Assembly (NCBI GenBank): GCA_029582265.1
Contig: CM055816.1
Span: 96,684,809-96,748,808 of the forward strand
Direction of reading: 5' to 3'
Length of the DNA: 64,000 nucleotides
Source: Zoroaster sp. YZ-2022
Lineage: Eukaryota; Echinodermata; Asteroidea; Forcipulatida; Zoroasteridae
A program made the position numbers and the translations under genes. Shown here piece by piece: positions 1 through 10,761 of the stretch. Within the stretch, counting starts at the first letter, position 1, and each line of letters begins with the position of its first letter. The notes beneath the pieces are model-generated. The model worked only from the letters and a program-made list of their open reading frames with translations, ran no database searches and had not been told where the DNA came from.

Positions 1-120
1 GCCGCGATGTAAAATAGATTTCAATATCTTGTTCACAAAATTGGCATCCAAATATACAAAATAGTATTAAGATTATCCAAAAATAATCGTCGTGGACAGC
101 TGTGAACCTGTACAGAAAAA
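1..120 (-). repeat. Composite tRNA-Ser/7SL repeat, copy 1 (partial)
   Basis: On the minus strand this begins with a tRNA T-arm and acceptor end at about 120-92 (TTCAC loop, then GTCCACGACG). It runs through an A/T-rich linker to the window edge. The linker matches the one at 61193-61401 (TCTTGTTCACAAAAT and GATTATCCAAAA blocks) and the one at 62765-62798. At the other two copies a 7SL-like module follows the linker; here the window stops where it would begin. This is a dispersed repeat, not a gene. Confidence 0.6.
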
Positions 121-370
121 TATAAATTTAACATGCAAAATATCACAAGCAAACAACAAGACAATTTTCTATTCAAATTAATTCAAACAAACAGAATTTG
201 CTGATCAGAAGCATCCTATTAATCTAAATATTCCTCTGTTGGCAACCAAAACAAGTGGCTCTAAAACTGAGTCATTTAAACAAAAGATATGTCCATATTG
301 GATTCCTTTCTCAAGCACCACATTAAAATATAAACACACGTAATGGACTCTAGTTTACTAAAGAATTTAC

Positions 371-2982
371 CTTCCCAATCAGAGTCTATTGACATTGGTT
401 CATCTTCTGTTTCCAAATCGAGTGACATTGCAGGAGCTGCAAGAAAAAGGTATGCCATAATTTTGAAACTAAAAAGGGAAACAAAACAAAATATAAGATA
501 AATGAAATATTAAATGAAGGAATAACCCACCTTGTCCCATGATTTCCATCCACCCTCTAGGTTGGACAGACGACAACATAACTTCTCCATTTAAAATGAC
601 TGCCTCGATGTCGATAGTGACAGGCGGAGATGCGGCTTGAATACAAAATATAGAAACATATTTTGAATGTGTATGTGCAACAAATGTCATGTAAAAACGT
701 TTCCACTTTGAGAGATAAAGCAACAAAACACTGTTCCACAGTATGAACATTCATTTCATACTAATGAGGTAAATGTTTAAATCTTACACAACAGCTAATG
801 ACTGGCTGATTGTAATCTAAATAGTTTGTTTTAAAATGTTGTGAAAAGTTTTTGATAATTCTTACCAAGGACTGCGAGTGGGATGTCATCATCGTCTTCT
901 TTTTCTCTGTGTAGTAAGAATTCTGAACAAAATTCTGATAAAATGTGAAAAACTGAAAAGGGATATAAAAAAAAATGTACAACAAAGACTTATCTACTGT
1001 ATGGTAATTACTTACTGTCTTGATATTCATTAAAAAGATTATGTTGCTATACTTTAATCCCATCACCACATCAAGACTAAACTACAAGAGAACATAAAAC
1101 TGTGCCTAAGACAAATTCAAAGTTGCAATGGACCACCCAATTTTTAGAAACACTTCATACAAATGCGGGGGGGGGGGGGGTGGGCCTTGAAAAAGTATAA
1201 TTTTGTATTTCAAATAATGTATACTGAATCTGGTTTTAATGTTAAATCATGTGAACTTGGTGTGTATAATAGTCTACCTTCAGTTGGCAAAGAGCTTGAT
1301 TCTGGAAGAGCTGGTGATCCTAAATCAGGTAGGACAACATGCTAGATGTCAGGCTGGATTTTCTGTTCGACGACAGTCTCACGGTCAGGCTGGATTTCCT
1401 GCTGGACGACAGTCTCATGGTCAGGCTGGACTCTCTGCTGGACGACAGTCTCACGGTCAGGCTGGATTTCCTGCTGGACGACAGTCTCATGGTCAGGCTG
1501 GATTTCCTGCTGGACGACAGTCTCATGGTCAGGCTGGATTTCCTGCTGGACGACAGTCTCATGGTTAGGCTGGATTTCCTGCTGTACGACAGTCTCATGG
1601 TCAGGTTGGATTTCCTGCTGGACGACAGTCTCATGGTCAGGCTGGATTTCCTGCTGGACGACAGTCTCATGGTCAGGCTGGATTTCCTGCTGGACGACAG
1701 TCTCATGGTCAGGCTGGATTTCCTGCTGGACGACAGTCTCATGGTCAGGCTGGATTTCCTGCTGGACGACAGGCTCAGGATTAGGAGGCACTGCTTGAGA
1801 GGCTATAAAGAGGGCGGAAAAACACAATTGTTGCAACTGAAACAGTGTGTGGATGATTCCATGCTTGTCCTGTGTAGTTAGGTTTCTGAATGAGAATCAC
1901 AAACTATTTTTATACATCATATACATCAGAAGTAGCTGGCTCCTTTGTAGAAAACACTTTCATAGTTATTTTTATTTAAATAAAGAAAAAAAAATCATAC
2001 TTTATATATCTGCTTACCAAGAATTGCTAAAGATACATCATCATCGCTCTCATCACTCTCCTGGTTATCCAACGGTGTGGTCTTCGGTATTAATTGTATG
2101 ATTCGTCCCTTCCACCAACTTGTCTTGCTTCTCATTTTGACGCATGTTCCCTTCTGTAGAGGTCTCTTGGATGTTATGTAGAGATCTTTTACATTCACTA
2201 TGTTGAGGGAACCATCTTTTTTCCATTTAACAACCACATCAACATCATCTGTTTATTTTATTGGAAACACAGAAAAATATTATGTCTACATGTATTTGTT
2301 TTTATTTATTTACATGTGTGAATACACAGTTTTGTAAAGGCTGGAGTTAATGATTCAACTGAGTTGGACTTGAGTCTCAATTTTTGATGAGTCAAAGTGA
2401 CTTAAATCATATTACACACTCTATCACTTAAATCAACTTACAAACAAATGACTTGACTTGAATGAATCGAGTCTTTCACTGAGACTTGAGACAGAGGCCC
2501 ATAAACATTTGATTAAGACATTAAAAATATAAGGGAAAAAAGAACAATTGCAGTGACTACATAAAATATGTCATAGTTTTCAACAAGGTACATGTAAATT
2601 TGAGCCATAGGCTTGCTATTTTCAAAAGGGCACATACACCTTGTATCAAGGAATCCCACTCATTCAAATAGTACATGTACACAACATGTATATTATAAAT
2701 CTGATGAATTAACCTCATCTCAGTTGAAGGTGTTCAATATCTCAGTGATTCAAAATGATTCGAGCAAAAGTGTGATTCGACTCGACTAAACTCATAAAAT
2801 ATTGAGTAATATTGACTAAATTCGGGATTCGGAAATTTTAGTGATTTGTTACAAAATATACACACTAAATATAAAAAGGAAAAGAACAGTAAAAAGAAAA
2901 GGAGGACTTAATAGAACATGATAAGCGGAAGAGAAAAGGGAAGAGAAAGGGGAAGAGAAACCTACTTACCTGTTTCATCCAT
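371..2982 (-). CDS. Multi-exon gene of unknown function, acidic, Tudor/BEN-type N-terminus (3' end not seen)
   Basis: Exons on the minus strand, read from splice consensus: 2982-2970 (ATG, reads MDET), 2248-2018, optional 1802-1342, 1319-1278, 952-866, 635-531, 436-371. The donors are GTAAGT, GTAAGC, GTAGAC, GTAAGA, GTGGGT and GTAAAT. Every junction is phase 1 and keeps one frame, which is strong evidence for a real gene. The first large exon has a VVKWKKDG...WWKGRIIQL segment, like the small beta-barrel-like N-termini that precede BEN domains in aquatic-invertebrate proteins (family resemblance from memory). Two exons end in acidic runs followed by VSLAILG or IPLAVLG, which looks like internal exon duplication. 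The last exon seen has a donor, so the gene should continue past the left edge. No BEN domain is visible. Function is unknown. Confidence 0.62.
1342..1802 (-). repeat. 36-bp minisatellite, 12 copies, in an optional coding exon
   Basis: Twelve units of 36 bp occupy about 1345-1778. In the frame set by the upstream exon (acceptor TTTATAG at 1803, phase 1) the units read VVQQEIQPDHET with a few substitutions (DRET, QQRV, PNHET). They end in QPDI and an in-frame TAG at 1344-1342. All three frames on both strands stay open because 36 is divisible by 3. No GT in the correct phase is available to splice onward, so the exon is either a terminal coding exon or is skipped. Confidence 0.75.
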
Positions 2983-3020
2983 TCTTGAACCCAGGCAGGA
3001 ATGTACAAGTTAGGAGCAAC
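2970..3020 (-). other. Exon with the start codon of the 371-2982 gene
   Basis: Bounded by acceptor TTCATAG (3021-3027) and donor GTAAGTAGG (from 2969). ATG at 2982 gives MDET and joins in phase to the 2248-2018 exon. The same exon upstream of the ATG is probably 5' UTR. Confidence 0.55.
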
Positions 3021-4633
3021 CTATGAATTATAAAATGAAAATGGATTAATACTTGCTCTCCATAGAAGATAAAATCAGTATCTGATGATTTTATTTTGTT
3101 GAAACTCAGTGTTCAGCCAACAATAATGTATTTAGATGTTAATCATGATGAACACTATATTTTACACACAAATTGATGAAGAGCAAATTAACTTTACTAA
3201 GCGAACTTCTTCATACTTCTTCTACTACTTCTTCATATAGTGACTGAGTGACTGATGATAGTGCAATTAACAATACATAAAGACTTATCTTTTACTATTT
3301 AGTAAGTTGTGATTTTGAATTAATAAAAGTTTAGTGACTAGTGTTTACTAAAGTTTACATTAAATGTCAGTAAACACAGACACTATCTCTGTTTTAGAGC
3401 AGTATGTATATTAACCTTGTGGTTATTGTGAGGTTTATGACCCTTTCTGTCTGTTATGCAGAATCTATAGCCTATCTATAGGCATACGCCACGTTTAAAC
3501 CCATTTTTATTTAGCTTAATACATAGTAATTAGTGGACTAGAACTTATACTTTATTTTAAACACCCCCCCCCCCCAATTGCAGATTGTGTCCGATTGGAC
3601 TGCAAGTCCGTAAATGGGCCATGGGTCATCCGTCAATAGTACGCGTTGTATAGTGAAGCCGCGCTAGAATTGGACGGTCCAGCTATAGTTGGGTGGAAAT
3701 TGTAGTTGAGCGTAAACGTGTTTCCAACCAGACTTTGAGAACGTTTTACACTAGCTTTTTCTATAAAAGATACAGTATTCCAGGCTGTATTTTCAGTCTG
3801 TTTCAAAAGGTGAAATTTTACTTACTTTTAACGGGGATGTTCTGTAGATGCTACCTGTAGAGGAATCATTAAGTTGGTAAACTCCAACGAAACCCAATCA
3901 TTGACATGGCGGCCAAGCCAGCCATGGAGCTCTGCTTTTAGCACGCACACGGCGGACGTAAACAAACGCTATGCGTAGCTAACTTAACTAGGATCATCAT
4001 TACGAACCGACAACATAACAACTAGGTCAGTTCGTCAAGTGACAGCGTTGCATGATCTACGTGCGTGTGTGGATTTTACGAACCGGTGACATAGTGTATT
4101 GTCGCTTCGTAATATCCTAGTTTCTACACAAGTGTCTACATTTCGGACATTTTCCCCTCCCAGATATTCTCGTATCTCAAAAACTATCGCTTTTGCAGGG
4201 TTGAAATTTTGTGAAAAGGTACTTTTCAATAAATACTTCCATACTATATGAAGATTGGAAAATCGAAAATTTCACGCAATTTGGCTATTTTGCCAGATCG
4301 TAAAACCACCGACGATATGTGTTGACATCATCACCTAAAGTTGTTAAAAGGCAAGAGTTACTTCAGGAGATATGAGTTTTCATAATATATAATGAAAATA
4401 AGATATATAATGTGCTATAATGAATACATTAACTTCCGGTTCAGTCATCCCATATAATTTTAAATTCTTCCAACCATAAGTTCCGGTTCAATCATGTAAC
4501 GTCATTCAAACTTCACAAAATTGTTCCTGATAATATGGTGTCAATTGTGCCAAAATCTCAAGATAACAAAAAGTGACTTTTTTAAACCTGCCGTTAGAGG
4601 GCTCTGTTAAAAGCGATGACGTCACCAAATATA
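3021..4633. other. Intron and upstream flank with repeat sequence
   Basis: Holds a poly-C run near 3564-3577 and, from about 4200, one end of a dispersed repeat that continues at 7110 after the Penelope insertion (ACTTCCGGTTC blocks at 4433 and 4482). The 4380-4560 part recurs inverted at about 30390-30560. No gene is seen. Confidence 0.45.
3826..3920 (-). other. Candidate upstream noncoding exon of the same gene
   Basis: A donor reading AAAA/GTAAGTAAAATTT lies at 3826/3825 on the minus strand. The 5' limit is not visible; 3920 is arbitrary. It is placed as a 5' UTR exon because it precedes the start-codon exon and reads out of frame with stops. Confidence 0.3.
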
Positions 4634-4665
4634 GGTCAAACTTGTAGCTTTCCATGGTGAGGATG

Positions 4666-4798
4666 ATAAGTAAGCTAATTGCGGTGACACCATGTGGAAT
4701 CTCAATTGAGTAGTAATTAGTTCTGAAAAGAACTGGAGGTACAAATCGACGTTTCGATCAGTATGCTCTGACCGTCAGGAGAATGCCGGACTCTGGAA
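4666..4798. repeat. Left inverted terminal sequence of the Penelope-like element
   Basis: Matches 6966-7096 in reverse complement over about 130 bp. Shared landmarks are ATTGCGGTGACACCATGTGG, TCAATTGAGTAGTAATTA, TTTTCAGAACT and the hammerhead-like stretch. A third, diverged copy is at 16588-16736. The left end extends about 35 bp further out than the right. Confidence 0.82.
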
Positions 4799-4981
4799 AA
4801 TGCTGCTGCTTAAGTAGACTGCTGGAGGATCATCCCATGAATGGACGCTGGAGGATTAGTTCGTTGAGGCGCACAGGCGAGAACTGTTGAGACTAGGATC
4901 CTAGCGGTTGGGGGAGAGGAGTGTGTGCTCACTGAACTGAATCAGTTGTTAACAAGCACAGGGGGATGGAGGGTGGTTGAC

Positions 4982-7026
4982 TTAGGATATGGGAGATCCC
5001 TCAGTCTGGGGTGGGTTATGGACTTTGGATATGGAAGATCCTTCAGTCCGTAGTAGTGGTCGCCAAATGTCGCTGATGTCCTGTGGCACAGTGTCGTGTT
5101 TGACGATCTCGATGGCCTCTCTGATGCGTCTGGGGTGCCATGTGTCGATGGGTGTGATGAGTTGGGCTGCCTGCCAGTCGATTTGGTGGTCCTTGATGTG
5201 CGAGTGCTTGACGATGGCGGACTTCTCGAAATCTCCTCTGTGTTCCTTCAATCTGATGGGGAGGTTGCGTCCTGTTTCGCCGATGTACACCTTACCGCAC
5301 TCACAGGGGATCCGGTAGACTCCCGCTCTGTTGTTTGGGTCCGGTTTGTCCTTGTGGGTGTGTAGAAGTCCTTGGAGTTTGCTGGGGGCTGAGTGGAACA
5401 CATCGATGCCTGCTCGTCGGAGGGTGCGCTGTAGTTTGTGAGACGTCGAACCTAGATAGGGGAGACAAGCAGAGAGGGTTAGATTACTTACCTTGCTTTC
5501 GGGGTTTGGAACCGGCTTCGCTGTGCTGATCTTGCTGGGGTTGTAACCGTTGCGTTTGAGGGTGGTTCGGATGTGCTGTAGTTCCTTGGGAAGGCTGTCC
5601 TTGTCACAAATGTTGTAGGCGCGTTGTACGAGGGTACGGTTGACCGATGACTTGATGCTTGGGTGATGGAAGGAGCGCTGGTTCAGGTACCGATCTGTGT
5701 GCGTGGGCTTTCTGTAGACGTTGTGGTGTAGGGAGCCGTCTGGGTTTCTGGAAATGCCAACATCAAGGAACGCGATCTTGCCGTCTTGTTCTGTTTCCAT
5801 GGTGAACTTGATGCTCGGGTGTTGCTGGTTGAGATGTTGTAGAAAATCCTGGAATGTGTCTCTGCTATGTGGCCAAACCACAAAGGTGTCATCCACGTAT
5901 CGAAGCCACAGCTTCGGTTGGAGGTCGGCGGTGTTGAGGGAAGAGTTTTCAAACTCTTCCATGAAAATATCAGCAAGGACCGGGGATAAAGGAGATCCCA
6001 TGGAGGTCCCAGCTGTCTGCTCGTAGAACTTGCCCTGAAACTGAAAACAACTTGAAGAGACACATGTTAGTAGCAAATCATGAATTTGGTCAGGGGTGAG
6101 TGATGTGCGATCATCAAGGGAAAGAGCTTGTACGAGTCTGTCCTTCACCAGGAGGCATGTCTCTGTAGTTGGGACATTGGTTAATAGGGAGACAACATCA
6201 AAACTAACCAAGATGTCGCTGGGTTGAAGGGTGAGGCCCGGGTGATCTCAACGAACTGACCGGAGTTGGACACATGGTGTTGAGTGAGACCCACCAAGGG
6301 TCGGAGGATCTTAGCTAGATGACGGGCTGTGTTGTACGTAGGTGAACCTCTGGAGGCGACGATAGGGCGGAGAGGAACATCGGGTTTGTGAATCTTCGGC
6401 TGACCAAAGAACCTAGGGCAGCATGAGCTGGATGGTCTAAGATGTCGGTAGAGTTGGGTGGAGAGGGCACCGGCACGGTGGAGGGCAAGGAGTTTGCTAG
6501 CGACTCTTTTCTCTATGGATGGGATGGGGTTCTTCTTGAGGGGGCGGTATAAATCGGATAATAAAATGTGACTTACCTTGTCGGTGTATTGTGCTCGGTC
6601 CATGATGACTGTAGCGTTGCCTTTGTCTGCGGTGAGGATGTGGATGGAGCTGTCCCGTTTGATGTCCCGTAAAGCGGAAAGCTCTCCCTTGGAGAGGTTG
6701 GCCTTGGCTGGCTTGGCTTTACGCAAAATATCACTCATCTGTAGTCGGACGTCATCAGCTTCTGTTTTGTTGAGTCGTCGCAGGGCTGGCTCAACTGACT
6801 GGATGATTTCTTCCGTTGGGATGAATTTGGGTGTGAGGGCGAAATTCATCCCCAATGACAGTACTGGTGTTTCGATAGGCGTGAGGGTGCGTTGGCTGAG
6901 GTTGACGACGGTGTGTTTCTGGAACGCGTCCTGTGAGCGGAGGTGTGAGGGATATAGGTGATCCCAGAGTCCGGCATTCTCCTGAGGACGATCAGAGCAT
7001 ACTGATCGAAACGTCGAGTTGTACAT
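4982..7026 (-). pseudogene. Penelope-like reverse transcriptase/GIY-YIG endonuclease, one frameshift
   Basis: Two overlapping minus-strand reading frames make one protein. The upstream part (7026-6181, 281 aa) has Penelope N-terminal signatures: ADKGNATVIMD, FFGQPKIHKPDVPLRPIV and SRGSPTYNTARHL. The downstream part (6211-4982, 409 aa) has RT motif A (FDVVSL, residues 4-9), motif B (TSMGSPLSPVLADIF, about 69-83), the catalytic YVDD (105-108), and a C-terminal GIY-YIG domain (GVYRIPCECG at 297 and VYIGETGR at 308). The frame changes near 6200-6240, so this copy carries at least one indel. The catalytic residues are otherwise intact, suggesting a fairly young copy. The start codon lies inside the inverted terminal sequence and may not be the native start. 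Confidence 0.87.
6976..7020 (+). ncRNA. Hammerhead-ribozyme-like motif in the right end of the Penelope-like element
   Basis: Read on the plus strand: CTGAGGA (6982-6988, matching CUGANGA), a stem arm GATCAG, loop AGCATA, stem arm CTGATC (6 bp), then GAAACGTC, ending at the expected cleavage-type C. CTC before the core can pair with GAG after it. An extra C lies between CTGAGGA and the stem, so activity is doubtful. A shorter, more damaged copy lies on the minus strand at 4748-4780. Small-stem hammerheads are known in Penelope-like element ends. Confidence 0.5.
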
Positions 7027-7109
7027 CCAGTTCTTTTCAGAACTAATTACTACTCAATTGAGATTCCACATGGTGTCACCGCAATTAGTCTTACTTGTCA
7101 CCAAATATA

Positions 7110-7870
7110 TTTTTTTAAAGAGCAGATCCCACTTAACATATAAACCCAGAATGCTTTTTCGAATACCATTTCAGATTTGCGTGAATTTATAAAGAGCTTT
7201 TTAAACTTGAACTTCCAGTTTGGACCGGAAGTAAAGGTCAATAGGGTCATGTCTTCGTATCAAATGTCGAGTTCTCCATGTTCTGTATGATTATGAAGGA
7301 ATCAAGAAATTATCTATTGTGGTTCATGAGATATACATGTAAATTATATTCTTTTAATTATAATTAATTACGTAATAATTCATTAGATGACCTCACCATG
7401 ACGTCACAGCGTTACCTGGAATAATATGTTAAGGTCTAACTATGTGTTAAGTTTTAAGGTTCTTTGAACTCCGCAACTGTTTTGGGTGTACAAATACATT
7501 TACAGACAGTGATTCAGAATATTTCTTCACTTAAACTTCCGGTTTCGACCGGAAGAATAGGTCAAATTGGGGTCATGTCTGTGATCGAAATGTGACATAG
7601 TTCAAGGTCTTTAAGATGATGCAAAGATTGTCAAAATATCTTCTGTGGTTCATGAGATATGATTTTTTGAAATATTCAACTTCCGGTTTCAACCGGAAGG
7701 AGAGGTCAGATTGGGGTCATGTCGAAAAAAAAATCACATAATTCAAGATCTTTCAGATGATGCAAAGACTGTGAAAATATCTTTTGTGGTTCATGAGATA
7801 TACTTAAATATTAAACTTAATTAGTGTAATTCGATATCTGATGACCTCAGCATGATGTCACAACTTAGTA
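7110..7870. repeat. Dispersed repeat with internal tandem units (ACTTCCGGTTTCGACCGGAAG type)
   Basis: Units near 7205, 7540 and 7678 share the order: ACTTCCGGTTT, then CCGGAAG, AGGTCA, GGGGTCATGTC, GATGATGCAAAGA, and TGGTTCATGAGATAT. The same blocks recur inverted at 31780-31930, and related pieces lie at 30240-30480 and 32270-32440. The unit contains a short palindrome around CCGG. It is a non-coding repeat family. Confidence 0.65.
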
Positions 7871-8749
7871 TACTAAGCTGTCGCTCGAACAACGAATTAA
7901 AAATGCCAACGCGTGAGTCTGAGGCGACCAGCGTGGAGACCAGAAACCAGAGACTTATTTTTTTTTTTGGGGGGGGGGGCTAACATTAACAACACTCGAA
8001 GAACACATTGTTTGAATAATACCCATATTGAAGAGGGTTAAACTACCCTGGTAAGATTAAGGTGACATGACGACGAATGACCTCCTACTTACTCTGTACA
8101 CAAAACATGTACATTCAGGTATGTTCATGGACTTAAATAACACAGATGAGACAACAGAGGGAAGCATTCCGACTTGCTGGTCACAGCAGTACCTGCACTC
8201 GTGAATATTCAGTACTCATGAATATTCAGTATACATGAATATTCAGTACACAGTACTCTCTCCCTTTTGCTGTATGAATGTCACTTCCTGTTTTCTGTTA
8301 CATGACAAATAAGGCCACAAAATAAATTCTCCAGTTTCTGGGCACAGGTTGGCTTCAAAATCGGTGCGGTGATGCACTTTTCTTTTGTTTTCCTTTTTTT
8401 TTTGCCAACCAGTGAAATCTATGTCATACATGAATACACGGTTATTTTGAAACGATTAAGGGAAAGAATGACGTATCCGACCGCCACTTTTAAGGGTTTT
8501 TTGGAATTTGTTTTTACAACCACTACTAACCAGTTAAAAATTGATTCCATCAATTTTTGGGGTTACAGAAAGCGAAAACTATCTTTAAAATCCACTTTTA
8601 TGATGGTTTTCTGACTTTATTTCCCTTCTAAAAAAATCATCCCCTTCAGAAAACAGAAGGATCCTATTATAGTTGCCACTGCGCATGTACAATGACCGTG
8701 TTGGTCACTTATGAGGGAGTTGACAATGACTGAAGAAGTCATCGTATAC
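7871..8749. other. Repeat-rich intergenic stretch
   Basis: A T-run then G-run lies at 7958-7978. The motif TGAATATTCAGTA occurs three times in tandem at about 8200-8250. About 50 bp at 7898-7950 recurs inverted and diverged at 13031-13084 (GGTTTCTGGTCTC...GGCATTTTTA). No gene is seen. Confidence 0.45.
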
Positions 8750-9083
8750 CAAAAATGCCTGATTTTTCATGAAATAAATATCCTGGAATAATTTGAAGTA
8801 TATGTCCATCATCATCCATATATGTTCCCCACCTTACGAGGTAGGTAAGATTACATTATTGGTTATATTTAATGAAAAAAGTGGCAGTCGGATACAACAT
8901 TCTACCCCGATTAAGCCTCAGCGGATGGTAAGAAGGGAACATGTTAAGAATGTCCCTCGAACGTAATCTAAAATTTATTATCACTATGGGTAGAATGTTA
9001 AACCCAACCGCCACTTTTGTAATAATGTAAATCTTACCTGCAGTAAGTGTGGAGAACATATGGATGATGATGGACATATACTT
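8750..9083. mobile_element. MITE-like element with long inverted arms
   Basis: The left arm at about 8797-8910 and the right arm at about 8985-9083 are inverted copies. Shared blocks are GATGATGGACATATACT, GGTAAGATTACATTAT and GTGGC(A/G)GT(C/T)GG. Another copy of the arm lies at 30940-31035 and a partial arm at 9688-9768. There is no coding capacity. The right arm stops abruptly at 9083, where a second element begins. Confidence 0.6.
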
Positions 9084-9672
9084 TGCAGTTTTCACGAAGT
9101 GACGTATTTGTCCACATCGTGATAAAATCAAGTTATAAGCGATTGAAGTTGGTCAAGTTTTAAAACCGCAGTTTCGACGCCATTTTAATCTCGAAGATCA
9201 TTAATTTTTACTTTGTTAGAAAGCTGAAATCTTAAATGATACGTAACTGTGTTCGTTTTGTAGATGAAAATAACTATAAACAAGTAACAAACTTATAAAC
9301 CAAACAGTCACTTCGTGAAAACTGCATACGCTGTTGTCAAGCTTTCACGAACTGACGTTTCCCGTGCATTAGTATAGGGACACGCGTCAACTTCGTGGAA
9401 AACACGTGTGGCAAGATCGAATTGTGCCACTTTGTGACAACTTAAAAACATGCCGTTCGCATAAAATACATGCAGTAATACATGCACAAGGCTGCAATCG
9501 GTCACTTCGTGAACATTTTTTCAAAATAAAAGCACAAAAACGTGATAGTTTTGAGGATAAAAACTTGGTGAAATGAAAGATAACAGTATTTGAAGTCCAA
9601 ATATTGACTAAACTCATTTTCCCCCAAAATAAGATTTTTTTTAGCAATCCGTCACTTTGTGAAAACTGCAAC
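9084..9672. mobile_element. Short TIR element with seven copies of a TCACTTCGTGAAAAC motif
   Basis: The ends are inverted copies of TGCAGTTTTCACGAAGTGAC (left about 9085, right 9650-9670). Further copies in both orientations lie at 9305-9326, 9342-9356, 9386-9403, 9427-9441 and 9500-9516. It looks like a non-autonomous element whose ends and interior carry the same possible binding site. No gene. Confidence 0.5.
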
Positions 9673-10619
9673 GATAGGCTCCACCTATACTAGGTAGGTA
9701 AGATTACATTATTTGTTATATTGAATGAGAAAAAGTGGCGGTCGAACACAACATTTTACCCCATAAGGTTTATCGCAAATAGCGGCTGCAAGGAATCATG
9801 GGATGTCTGTGGGCGCAACAAACAAAATATTGTTGATGTCACACAAGCCGCTCCAAACAGATGCCCCAAATTGTATCCCAGTATGCTTTGCAGCAGTTGC
9901 TTTAGCTCTATTTATTTGCAATAAACCTTATTCTTTGCAATAAACCTTATTCTTTAAAAAAGAAGTGAATTTCAATGCACTTAAATTGTTAAAAATTGCA
10001 CCAAGAAGTTCTTGCCGTACACAACTCACAAGGTGGCATGAACCGAGTTTTATCGTTAAGTGTACACGAATGTCGGTCACATGCACACTGTACTGACGAT
10101 ATTCGGTTTCTGCAGTGCCGATCGAAAGTTACTCTCAAGCGACAGTTTCTGTACTCTAAGCTTATGCAAACAGCATATTAATTTTCTCCCTCTTTAACAG
10201 TAACACTGTCATACCACACAACCAAATGTTTTATTCTAAAATGAACATTAACAAGGTTTTATAAGCCTCAAATCTTTTCGCTTACCTGTCACTGCTTGTA
10301 ATCACAGTTCCAGTTCTTTACAGTGTTTCTTTTTCAATGCAGTCAGATTTGTCCTCTTTTTATTACATGTAAAATTGAACACAAATAGGGAACCAGACTA
10401 CAGAAACATGTTTGACACCATGTGACCGTTTGGAAGTTATCAGGTGAACAACATAAATAACGTAGTTGATGTCACAATGTCCGTGGTGCAAACAGGATGA
10501 AGTGGGAGTCCATGGGCGTGGCCGACCATCGGATCCAGTGTGTCAAAAAAGGTTGGCACGCTGCACATTTGTTTTATTTTATGATAATGAACCAAATCTA
10601 CAGATCTGATTAATTACAA
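9673..10619. other. Intergenic stretch, mostly unassigned
   Basis: A partial MITE arm lies at 9688-9768 (AGGTAAGATTACATTAT, GTGGCGGTCG). ATAAACCTTATTCTTTGCA is duplicated near 9920-9950. Nothing else is recognised. Confidence 0.4.
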
Positions 10620-10761
10620 CAACAAATACAAACCGGGCCTGTGGGAAGTTTTTGAGATTCTATCTCATTCGGCAATTCTTTGAATTTGCTATCGTCGTAT
10701 TTGCTCGCATTGGAAGTACTTTCAAATTATGTTACTGAATTGTTTTGTTGAAACGTATCAT

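Larger units (their letters stand above)
4634..7096 (-). mobile_element. Penelope-like retroelement with inverted ends and 13-bp target duplication
   Basis: The element is flanked by a 13-bp direct repeat GTCACCAAATATA at 4621-4633 and 7097-7109. Inverted copies of a roughly 130-bp end sequence lie at about 4666-4798 and 6966-7096. Between them a minus-strand reading region encodes a Penelope-type reverse transcriptase joined to a GIY-YIG endonuclease. Penelope-like elements are known for terminal repeats in either orientation, variable target duplications and hammerhead motifs, and all three appear here. The host sequence on both sides belongs to one repeat family, so the insertion split an older repeat. 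Confidence 0.88.

Noticed and set aside
1320..1881. Reading frames of 140-180 codons on both strands across the minisatellite
   Set aside because: A 36-bp period keeps all frames open. Only the frame joined in phase by the upstream exon is retained.
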